DNA of 64,000 nt, from assembly GCA_902651635.1 (NCBI GenBank), contig CACRSC010000075.1:412244-476243 (forward strand), in the 5' to 3' direction. Position 1 is the stretch's first letter. Every line of letters begins with the position of its first letter. The notes below the pieces were generated by a model that was given only the letters and a program-made list of their open reading frames with translations, did not search any database and was not told where the DNA came from. Position numbers and translations under genes: made by a program. This stretch comes from Mastigamoeba balamuthi. Its lineage: Eukaryota > Evosea > Mastigamoebida > Mastigamoebidae. Positions 1-9,900 of this stretch are shown piece after piece.

Positions 1-329
1 GCTGAGCGCGAGGTGTAGCTGGTGCCCGCCTCGGTGAACTTGCGGACGAGGGGGATGGCGTCGGAGACGTCCGAGGGCTCGGGGTCGGGCATGTTCTGGG
101 TGAAGAAGAGGTCGATGCCGTTGGCGGCGAGCAGCGCCCTGGTGGCGGAGGTGAGGCGGACGTCGAGGTCCTCGGGGGACGACCAGGAGACGAGGTAGAC
201 GGCGATGTCCGTGTGGGAGCTCTGGGCGAGCTGGGAGACGAACTGGGCTGTGGTGTTGGGCGTGGTGCAGACGATGATGGCCTTGGGGCTCGCTGTGGCG
301 GTGAAGAGCGTGCTCATCGCGCTGCTCAG
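1..329. repeat. Identical tract shared with 5433-5761
   Basis: Positions 1-329 equal 5433-5761 base for base, at offset 5432. High similarity continues to about 600, with scattered changes from 330 onward, and is lost in the intron before exon 3 (near 625 and 6058). The tract may extend left of the window. It reflects recent duplication, gene conversion or an assembly overlap. Confidence 0.9.
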
Positions 330-1241
330 TTCTGTGCTGCTCAACGTGCTGCACACATTCACTGTTAAAGTTGGTGCACCAAGGGGCGCGTACGAGGTGC
401 CGAGGAAGACAGATGAAAGGAGGCCGCTGCTGCCCGTGAGGACAGCGAGGGAGCTGTTGACGTAGTTGTAGGCCCAGTAGTCGTAGGCCATCGTGTGCGC
501 CACAAACGACACCTCCGACAGCGTCGACCAGTCCTCTGACAGCTCGGACAGCACCGCGTTGAGCTCGTCGACTCCCGACGCCCTCACGTTGACGACAAAC
601 GGCAGCTCCGCGGCCGCCGTCGATGCTGAGCAGGTAACACAATCAGACGGGATCCACAGGGCGGACTATCGCACTGCTCCGTTTGAAGCTTGCCGTGAGG
701 TTGTCGATGTCGCGGAGGTCCGTGCTAGCCGACAGGGAACCCACAAAGGGGACAGCGGAGCTCTGGAGGTAGGACAGCAGCGTGTCCTCGACCTCGCTGG
801 AGGCCGTCGTGGCCGCGATCATGAAGGCGCATTCCTCCTCCACCAGCGTCTTCACGTTCGCAATCAGCTGAGCCTGTTTCGGTGCGAGTGGCACACGGCA
901 CGCGCGAGTTACTCAAACAGGTGAGCAAAAACCCAAAAGCGAACGCGATGACAAAGAGAGAAGGCGGGTGCGGGGTGGAAGCAGGGCGGTCTCCCGATCG
1001 GGCGGACCTCTGTCGAGTGGTTGAGCTGCACGAGGCGCAGGGGCAGTCGCGTGAGCTTGGCGGCCTCGGCGATGGCAGCGCGGAGGCCCTCGGCGGCGCC
1101 CTGCTCGATCTGGGAGCTGCCAGCCGACTGGCCGACCACAATGTCGGTCGAGTTGTCGCAGCCCGACGACGACGCCGCTGCTCCAGCGACGACGAGCAGT
1201 GCCACGAGAAGCGCAGAGGAAACAAATAGGTGTGGTCGCAT
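1..1241 (-). CDS. Receptor pseudokinase family gene, 5' part only (cut by window edge)
   Basis: This is the N-terminal part of a family member; its membrane and kinase exons lie outside the window. Exons are 1241-1008, 873-675, 625-394 and 348 to the edge, with the same exon lengths and phases (199 and 232 nt for exons 2 and 3) as the gene at 2382-6671. The start at 1241 opens a signal peptide (MRPHLFVSSALLVALLVVAG). A Cys follows, then the first strand of a type 1 periplasmic-binding module (DIVVGQSAG). Exon 2 carries the conserved ECAFMIAATT stretch. Exons 3 and 4 differ very little from those of the next gene, and positions 1-329 match 5433-5761 without mismatch. No stop or frame break is visible in the part present. 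The domain assignment comes from motif resemblance to Leu-binding/ANF-receptor proteins. Confidence 0.85.
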
Positions 1242-2381
1242 GGCTGCGTCTTGCGGGTCTGGGGTACAAGTGGGCTGCAGGGAACTGTGAGTGTGAGCAG
1301 CACAGATGCCAATTTGCGAGTGTGGATTTTCGGGATCCCCCCACCTCATAAAGACCGAATACGGCAACACACCCACATAAGCAATGTGCAGACATCTGCG
1401 ATTGCAGGTGGAGGGGATTCTCGGCGCTGTCACCCGCATTATGTGGAAACTCAGGAGCCTATGGGCTTCTCGAACGCCTCGATCGCGTGCTGGGGCCGCT
1501 GATCCACTGAGACATGTAGGCCCTCGTCGGGCTGGAAGGTGCCCGTGGGGCAGTGCAGGCGTTTCTGAACGCACGGCGAGCGCGAGGCGGCGTCTGCAGG
1601 GCTGTAGCTCCCCCGGGGCGCATGCGAGGCATGAGGTGGCGCCCTCGCGGGGCTGGAAGGCGCCTGCCGGGCAGCGCGTGCACTTCGGCGACATGCAGGC
1701 GTTGCTGAACGTCCCCCGGCGCAGGGCACGAACAGCAGCGTTGCGTTGTGCGCAAACTCGCCGCTCGTGCACGGCAGGCACTTGGGCATGCCCCCCCGCC
1801 GGCGCCACGGTCCCCGGCTCGCATTCCGCGCACCTGGTCCCCGCAATACCTCCGTCAGAGAATGTAAAGTTGCGTTCACTTTGCGTCATCGCGTCGACTG
1901 GCCGAGTATTTGCGCCAACTGCTGCGTGAACACGCGCTCGAGAATTTGGCGCGATGAGGAACAGCGAGTGCGTGAGCCCACAGGCGCGACTGTCAAGCCG
2001 TGCTGACCGTCGACTTGGCCTGGCCCCTGCATACCACCCAACTGCCGCGTGTTGCACGTGCCGCCACGCATAGCCGTGATTCCATGCTCTGTTGTGCACC
2101 GCCCACGCAGCCGCGCATCGCACTCGCACCGTGCATGCATCGCGCTGGCTGCCTGCGAGGCCTCGCAAAGCAGATCTGCATGGAAGGAGCGCCGTGTAAA
2201 CTGCCCTTCGGATAGACCTGTCGGGATCTCATGCCGAGAACCTTTCATGCTACCCGATCATAGATGTATGTTGCGACAGTGCTTTCACAGAGATGCCGTG
2301 AGTGCGGTCGAAACTGGCAGACAATACTCTCAAGAACATGAACTGAATTTATCAATCATTGTCTTCTTGAGTTGAGGGGGC
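1242..2381. other. Spacer, 1140 bp, largest in the array
   Basis: This is the 5' flank of the partial gene at 1-1241 and the 3' flank of the gene at 2382-6671. Its only recognisable content is a decayed cysteine-rich fragment at about 1455-1900 on the minus strand. I see no RNA gene, mobile element or convincing core promoter. Confidence 0.6.
1455..1900 (-). pseudogene. Decayed GCC2/GCC3-like cysteine-rich repeat fragment
   Basis: Read on the minus strand, this stretch gives successive pieces of an ephrin-receptor-like (GCC2/GCC3) cysteine-rich region: CAECEPGT, then CLPCTSGEF, then CTRCPAGAFQPREG and CLACAPG, then CPTGTFQPDEG. Spacing of CxxCxxG and of 'GxF-P-G' follows that repeat family. 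The pieces lie in two different reading frames and switch at least twice, with no start, signal peptide or splice sites around them, so it looks like a broken exon of a host gene. No complete array gene here has such a domain. It may be a relic of a neighbouring receptor type or of an older longer ectodomain. Sequencing errors in a real exon are a less likely alternative. Confidence 0.5.
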
Positions 2382-5300
2382 TCAGACATTGTTGGCAGAA
2401 GCGTCACGAAGTGCACGCGGATTTGATGCGCCAGAGGCTGCCCTGACCTTTGTGGCCTCTACTGCCACGTGGTTCACCTCGGCGGGGGTGAGGTCTATTT
2501 GCGAGCTGTCCTGCGGCATCTGCAGCGCGACAGAGTTCACCTTGATCGGCATGAACGACACCATCGACGCAACATCGTCCGCACTCATCTCCGCGGGCTT
2601 GGAGTTCGGTGTGCCTCCACTGTTGCTCGACTGCTGCGAAAACAGCCCGCCTCCATTTCCACTGCCGGCCGACTGCATCAAGTCCTGGGGAATCTCGAAG
2701 GCTCCAAGAGACTGTTGGCGCTGTCAGAGAGCTCGAATACTGTCTAAGAGTGCGCACAGCGAATGTGGTGGGCCAGTTGCGCAGAATCTGGAAGATGGAG
2801 GGGCGCCTCTCGGGCTGTGTCTGCCAGCACCGCTCCAACAGGTCGGCGACCTCCGGCGTTGCATTTGGAGGAATTTCCGGAGGCCCCAGCTGCGTGGTGT
2901 TCATCTCCACCACACCACCAAGCCCTGCACTCATCATTCCTGAAGACATCACTGGCGTGCCTGGCACAGAGCTAGAGGGTGATCTGCTGTCCGGAGTACT
3001 GGAAGCTGATGCAGAGGCTGAGACAGATGAGACCATGGTCATCTCCGGTGGCGCGATGATCTCCCAGAGGACGATGCCGAAGGCGTAGACGTCGGTCGCT
3101 GGCGTCAGGAACGTCCCTGCGATCACCTCTGGCGGCTGCCACGCTGCCCTCTTCAGCGACTTGCCACTGCCAGACGACGACGACGAGAAGGCGCCCCTCT
3201 TGTTGCTGAACCAGAAGTCCGACACCTTCACTGTCCCCTTGGCGTCCATCTAAAAGAGCGTCAGAACTTGAAAAATGAAGAATGATCAAACCAAGAGGTT
3301 TTGGGTGCAGATGCTGCCGTGGACGATAGGCGGCTTGCACGCATGCAAGTACGCAATCCCCTTGAGCACATCCTAATCACTAAGTGAGCCAAGCACCGTC
3401 AACGATCACTATACGTACGAAAGCCATTCCAACGAGCGAGTACGCATCAGCGTAGCGCTTTTCTCTCTTTATGTACTCGGCAAGGGTGCCGCCCTCCATG
3501 TACTCGGTGACGACGAGGAGCTCGGTCTTGGTCTCGCAGTAGCCCATGAGCATGAGGAGGTTGGGGTGGTGGTGCTTGTGCAGCAGCAGCACCTCCTCCT
3601 TGATCAGCCGCTGGTCCTCCTTGGGCGTCGCCTTCTTGTCGATCACCCGCACCGCCACTGTCGTCCCGTGCCAGTCGGCCATGTACATCGACCCGAAGCG
3701 GCCCTGGCCCAGGCACTTGCCCAGCTCGATCTCTGTCTTGCGGATGTTGAAGAACTCCACTGTCCTCTTCTGCAGCGGTCATAACCTGTGAGGTTGTGTG
3801 TTCAATCAGCATTTGGCCGTACCGCTCGCCACACAGCGAAGCTGAGTGCGAATGCACACACGATAGCCGCTCCTCCCAGGCCGGCGGCCAGGCCTGTGAT
3901 CATCCGAGTGCTGTCCGCCGAGGCCGTCTCGTCCGCCGGCTTGTAGTCGCGGCCGTAGTTGCCGACGACGTAGGTCCGGGAGATCTTCTGAGCTGTGATG
4001 CCCTTGACGACGTAGACGGTGCTGAGGCCCTGGTTGCAGCAGTCCCGCGAGTCGCTGCTGCACGAGTCCTCGAAGGGCCCGACCTGCAGGCCCCCGACGG
4101 TGAAGACGCTCCTCGAGTACACGGCGTCGATGATGTTGCTGGCGGTGAGGGTCTTGGAGGTGCTGGCCTTGGCGACGTCGATGACGGCGGCGAGGAACTT
4201 GCCGACGAAGAAGCTCTGGAACGACGTGTCGTCCTGGTCCGACGACGAGACCCAGGTGGAGTACTCTGTGCGGATCGACGACGTCGAAGCGAACGCGAGC
4301 AGCGGGGGTGAAACGCTGAGACGGTACGTTACGTTCTTGGTCGAGGAGTTCGTGCTGCTGCCCTCTGTCGCCACGACCTGGGAGTTGAGCAGACGATATG
4401 CTGTGCTGCTGGCGATGTCGGGCTCATTGAGCTCGCCCCCGAGGATGAAGAACCCGTTGTACTCTGTGTGTACGAGAATGTATGCCGCTGCGTCGACGAC
4501 ACCGCTTACGATTGTGTACGTGAAGTTGAGTGTCTGGATGGGATGAGAAGAGGAAGTCAATGTGCGGTTAATATTCTTGGAACACAAGAGTTGCGTACGA
4601 CGTTGTTGGCCGCATATTTGGTTATGCCTGTGACACACTGCTTGGTGTACTCGCTGTCGTCGTTCTGCAGTACAGCCAGGTTGGTGATCTCCTCCTTAGA
4701 TGCGAAGAACTCAAACGCCGCGACAGACTCGTCGTACGCCGAGGGGAACAGGTTGATGACACGCCTTGAGGTACAAATGAGTAGGAGCACCGAATTCGAT
4801 AGTATGTGGCGCACCTGACGAAGGGGTAGTAGAGGCCCCACAGCCCTGGCTTTGGTGCGACCAGCGCCACATCATCGAAAACGTCGGCGTCAGATTCTGC
4901 CGAGATAGTCGGAATGGCCACTGCCACGACCTTGCTCTGCGCCAGGTCGTCCCCGACAGAACTGATGTTCTTTTGCATCGAGCGCAGCAGAATTGCGTTG
5001 TCCCCGTCCGCGTTGTGGTCGTTCACAGCTGCTAGCACTCCTGTCCGCACCGTGTCGTCGTTGTCGTTGTCGGGGTCGTCGACAGACCCTATGATGGTCA
5101 CAGTACTGTCCGAGGTCCACTCGGGGGCGCTGCACCCCTCGAACTTGAGCGTGGAGCCCGACAGCTGCACCACCGAGTTGTTCACGGAGAAGTACTGCGT
5201 CATGTAGATCTCGTGGACGCCCTGGTTGCACGCGTCGTCCGAGCTCTGCGTCGACCCCGAGTACGTGCCGCCGTCGCCGTAGGGGCCCAGCGTGGTGCCC

Positions 5301-6671
5301 TGCACGTCGAACGTCCTGACGTCCTCGAAGATGGTGTAGAGGAAGTCGCCGCGCGTGGGCGTGGAGCTGTAGCGCTCGGCAGCCAGCTGGAGGGCGTCGT
5401 AGATGAACCAGCCCGCGAGGTAGCCCTCGAGCGCTGAGCGCGAGGTGTAGCTGGTGCCCGCCTCGGTGAACTTGCGGACGAGGGGGATGGCGTCGGAGAC
5501 GTCCGAGGGCTCGGGGTCGGGCATGTTCTGGGTGAAGAAGAGGTCGATGCCGTTGGCGGCGAGCAGCGCCCTGGTGGCGGAGGTGAGGCGGACGTCGAGG
5601 TCCTCGGGGGACGACCAGGAGACGAGGTAGACGGCGATGTCCGTGTGGGAGCTCTGGGCGAGCTGGGAGACGAACTGGGCTGTGGTGTTGGGCGTGGTGC
5701 AGACGATGATGGCCTTGGGGCTCGCTGTGGCGGTGAAGAGCGTGCTCATCGCGCTGCTCAGCTCTGCGCTGCTCAACGTGCTGCACACATTCACTGTTAA
5801 AGTTGGAGCACCAAGGGGGCGCGTACGAGGTGCCGAGGAAGGCAGCGGAGAGGAGGCCGCTGCTGCCCGTGAGGACAGCGAGGGAGCTGTTGACGTAGTT
5901 GTAGGCCCAGTAGTCGTAGGCCATTGTGTGCGCCACAAACGACACCTCCGACAGCGTCGACCAGTTCTCCGACAGCACCGACAGCACCGCGTTGAGCTCG
6001 TCGACTCCCGACGCCCTCACGTTGACGACAAACGGCAGCTCCGCAGCCACCGTCGACGCTGCACAGAGGTAGCGTTCAGATCAGATCCCCACGACGCCCT
6101 GGCCCTCCCGCGGGCTGCGCACTGCTTATCTCGAAGCTGGCGGTGAGGTTCGTGACGACGCGGAGGTCCAGGCTCGCCGAGAGCGTCCCCACGAAGGGGA
6201 CCGCGACGCTCTTGAGGTACGGCATCAGCGTGCTTTCGGTCGCGCTGGTCCCCGTCGTGGCCGCGATGAGAAACACGCACTCGTCCTCCACCAGCGTCTT
6301 CACGTTCGCCACGAGCTGCTCCTGTGCGTGTCGGTCGAGAATTCCGTAAGCGGCAAAGCCCGGGGGCAAAGTGAACCGTCCGAGACCCGATGTGGGGGGT
6401 GCGGGGTGCCCCGTGCGGACTGGCCGCTGCGGACCTCGGACGAGTGGTTCAGCTGGAGGATGCGCAGGGGCAGCTGGGTGAGCTTGGCCGCAGCGACGAT
6501 GGCAGCGCGGAGGCCCTCTGCGGCGCCCTGCTCGATCTGCGAGCCCCCGGCCGACTGGCCGACGACAATGTCCGTCATGTTGGCGCAGCTCGAGGTCGTC
6601 GACGCCGCCTGCGCCCAGACTGCGCACAGCGCCACCACGAGCACGGCCACGGGGGTGCCGGATGGCTGCAT
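2382..6671 (-). CDS. Receptor pseudokinase: tandem PBP ectodomain, TM, TKL-like pseudokinase (1254 aa); family reference
   Basis: Exons: 6671-6435, 6321-6123, 6058-5827, 5780-4815, 4764-4599, 4533-3823, 3769-3419, 3372-3292, 3249-2758, 2711-2382. They sum to 3765 nt in one open frame; introns are 42-113 nt. The start gives a signal peptide ending in a small-residue stretch. PBP module 1 covers about residues 27-440 (IVVGQSAGG strand; VVNVRASG in exon 3; CNQGVHEIY near 406). Module 2 covers about 445-790 (INLFPSAYDE in exon 5; DCCNQG near 765). A Gly-rich membrane helix is at about 814-834. The pseudokinase spans about 845-1145: the Gly loop GQGRFG is intact, but the beta3 Lys is Arg878 (VAVR), HRD is HGS (972-974) and DFG is DFW (992-994). 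A Ser-rich insert lies before QLGPPEIPPNA. A 109-residue tail ends in NNV. Cell-surface sensing is inferred; the ligand is unknown. The Cys of the later GDCGRDY motif is Tyr here. Confidence 0.92.
5433..5761. repeat. Identical tract shared with 1-329
   Basis: This is the partner of the tract at the left edge of the window. It lies inside exon 4 (first PBP module) of the gene at 2382-6671. Confidence 0.9.
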
Positions 6672-6986
6672 GGTGCGTCCCGGGTGTGTGGGGGATGCCG
6701 TCTGCGTGGGTCTCGGGTTGCCGAGCTCTCTGAAAACAAACTGATGAATGTGGGTATAAAAACAAATTGAGTGCGCTGATCCCAGTGCTTCCCAAATGAG
6801 GGCGCTGAGACCAGTGACTGACAACACAAGCGCGATATCGCATTTGGTGACTCAGCGGATGCGGATCACACTGCCGCTAGTCGGACGCGAAAGAAACGTG
6901 AATTGTCGCTGGCGAATGCGGTGTGAGTGCCGGGCTCTGCGCGTGTCAAAATGCCCCTCGTGGGCCCGTGCCGGCCCCTCGAGACC
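6672..6986. other. Spacer, 315 bp
   Basis: This is the 5' flank of the gene at 2382-6671. It holds a TATAAAA-like run near 6750-6760, written on the plus strand (TTTTATA in the direction of the gene), and a 10-nt palindrome gcgatatcgc near 6826. Neither is clearly functional and nothing else is visible. Confidence 0.5.
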
Positions 6987-9900
6987 TCAGACCAGGCCGC
7001 CGTTGTTCTGCCGGGGCTGCGGCATCTGGAGCGCGACTGCGCCGGCCTGGAGCGGCATGAACGTCGCCATCGACGCTGCGAGGTCGTCGTTGAGGTCGCC
7101 CACCTGCGCGGGGTTGTTGCCGCCGCTGCCGTTGGACTGCTGCGAGAACAGGCCTCCCCCGTTGGCGCTCCCCACCGACTGGATCAGGTCCTGGGGCACC
7201 TCGAAGGCTCCGAGAGTCTGAGCGCAGCCGAAGGAGTGAGTTCTGACACCAAAGGCGAACAAACAGGGCGAGACGCACAGCGAATGTGGTGGGCCAGTTG
7301 CGCAGGATCTGGAAGACCGAGGGGCGCCGCTCGGGCTGCGTCTTCCAGCAGCGCTCGAGCAGGTCGGCCACCTCGGGCGACGCGTTGTGCGGGATCTCCG
7401 GGGGGCCCAGCTGCGCGGTGATCTCCATTGCGCCTGCGACTGTGATCGCCGAGCCGCTGGCGACCTGCGCGGCAGAAGACGACTGGGCAGAGGTGCTGTC
7501 CGAACCCGATGCCGCAGGCGACTGGGCTCCGTCGAAGGGCGAGATGAGCTCCCAGAGGACGATGCCGAAGGCGTAGACGTCGGTCGCTGGCGTCAGAATC
7601 GTCCCGGCGACCACCTCGGGCGGCTGCCAGCCCGTCCTCTTGAGTGACTTGCCGCTGCCAGACGAGAAGGCGCCCTTCTTGTTGCTGTACCACAGGTCCG
7701 ACACCTTCACGGATCCCTTGCCATCGAGCTGTGCACAATCGTGTCAGACACAAGACAATCAGGGTTGAACGAACGAGAAGATTGCTGCTGGAGATACTGC
7801 CGTGGACGATGGGCGGCTTGCACGAGTGCAGGTACGCAATCCCCTTGAGCACATCCTGCATGACACGCGCCTCCAGGTGAGTGGTGGACTGGCAGAACAA
7901 TTGGAGCGCACGAATGCCATGGCGACGAGCGTGTATACAGTGGCCGTGCGCTTCCCGGTTCTGAGGAACTCGGCGAGGGTGCCGCCCTCCAGGTACTCTG
8001 TGACGACGAGGATGTCGGTCTTGGTCTCGCAGTAGCCCATGAGCATGAGGAGGTTGGGGTGGTGGTGCTTGTGCAGCAGCAGCACCTCCTCCTTGATCAG
8101 CCGCTGGTCCTCCTTGGGCGTCGCCTTCTTGTCGATCACGCGGACAGACACAGGCGTCCCGTGCCAGTCCGCCATGTACATCGACCCGAACCGCCCGTTC
8201 CCAATACACTGGCCGAGCTCCAGCTCACCTCTGCGGATGTTGAAGAACTCGGCTGTCCTCCTCTGCGGGTCGCAGGCTGTGAGTTACCGACAAGAGGTGA
8301 AGATCAGCGCGCACAGTTCTCCAGATGACCAGCGACAGGATCAGAATGCAGATGACAGCAGCGCCTCCGAGGCCGATGGCCAGGCCCAGGATGAGAGGGG
8401 TTTCGCTACGGGCCTTCGCCTTCTCGACGGGCATGTACAGGTGGCCGTAGTCGCCGACAACGTACGTTCTGGAGACCTTCTGCGCGACGATGCCCTTGAC
8501 GACGTAGACGGTGCTGAGGCCCTGGTTGACCTTCGCCTGCGCCTTGCTGCCCTTGTCCGTGAAGGGGCCGATCTGGAGGCCCCCGACGTGGAAGACGCTC
8601 TTGGCGTAGACGGCGTCGATGATGTTGTCTGCCGTCAGCGCCTTGTCGGGGTTGCTGCCCTTGGCTGCGTCCACGACCTGCGCCAGGAACTTGCCCACGA
8701 AGAAGCTCTGGAACGACGCGTCGTCCACGACCGACGACGAGACCCACGTCGAGTACTCCGTGCGGATCGCCGACGTCGACGCGAACGAGACCAGCGGCGG
8801 CGACACGCTGAGCCTGTACGTCACGTTCTTGGACGACGCGTTGGCGGCCTGGGCGGTGCCCGGCGGCGTCACCACGTGGGAGCTGAGCAGGCGGTACGCG
8901 TCGACGTCGGCGACCTCGTTCTCGCTGAAATTGCCGCCGAGGATGAAGAACGCGTCGTACTTCTTCGCGTTGGCCCGGATGTCCGCCGCCGCGTTGCCCG
9001 ACCCCGCGATGTAGCCGAACGTGAAGTTGCCCTGCGGGCGGACAGGCGCACGTCAGGCCACGCATTCGCGGCGTGCGAGCAAGCAGGGAGGGGGCTGCGT
9101 ACTGTGCGGTTCCGCTTGGTGTTGAAACGGCTCCATATCTGCTCCGTGTACCGCGATCCGTCGTTGGCGATCACACCGACCCTGCTGAACTGCCTCTTCT
9201 CGTCGAGGAAGCTGAACGCGGCCTCGGCCTCGTCGTAGGCCGACGGGAAGAGGTGGATGTACCTCCTGTGCTCGCGGCGTGTCAGCAGAGCTCCCCCGGG
9301 GGGTCGGAGGGAGTGTGGGAGGCCACGCGGGCCTCTTGGGGGGACAAGTGCGCGCCTGTTGAAGGGGTAGTGCAGCTCCCAGAAGCCCGGCAGCGGAGAG
9401 ATCATCGCGACGTCGCGGAAGGCGCTCGCGTCCGAGGGCTTGCCGAGCCTGGGGACGGCGACGGCTACGACGTTGCTGTTCTTGATGCTGCTGTAGACGC
9501 CGGTGATGTTCTCGACCATCGAGCGCAGCAGGATCGCGTTGGCCCCCTCGGCGTTGTGCACGTTGACGGCACCCATGAGCCCCGACCGCACCGTCGAGTC
9601 GTCTGCGCGCGTGGGGTCGTCCACCGAGCCGACGATCGTCAGCGATTTGCCCAGAGACCATTCGGGGGCGTTGCAGCCCGCGAACTTGAGCGTCGCGCCC
9701 TCGACGGGCTGCTGCGCGAGGCTGACGGGGTTGTACTGCGACAGGAAGACCTCGTGGATGCCCTGGTTGCACTCGTCGTCGTGGTTCTGCGTCGAAACGC
9801 CCCCGCTGAGGCCGCCGTCGCCGTAGGGCCCCAGCTTCATGCCCTGCACGTTGAACGTCCTCACGTCCACGAAGACTGTGTAGAGGAAGTCGCCGGGCAG

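Noticed and set aside
2382-2711. Guanylyl or adenylyl cyclase domain after the kinase
   Set aside because: The last exon is about 75-130 residues of low-complexity sequence with no cyclase motif, and the spacers beyond contain none.
3419-3769. Active tyrosine or Ser/Thr receptor kinase
   Set aside because: The beta3 Lys, the HRD Asp and the DFG Gly are replaced in every copy.
3546-3791. Plus-strand frame of about 80 codons (starting MSMRRLGWWCL) repeated in nearly every unit
   Set aside because: It is the complement of the near-invariant kinase exon 7; its conservation is fully explained by that exon.
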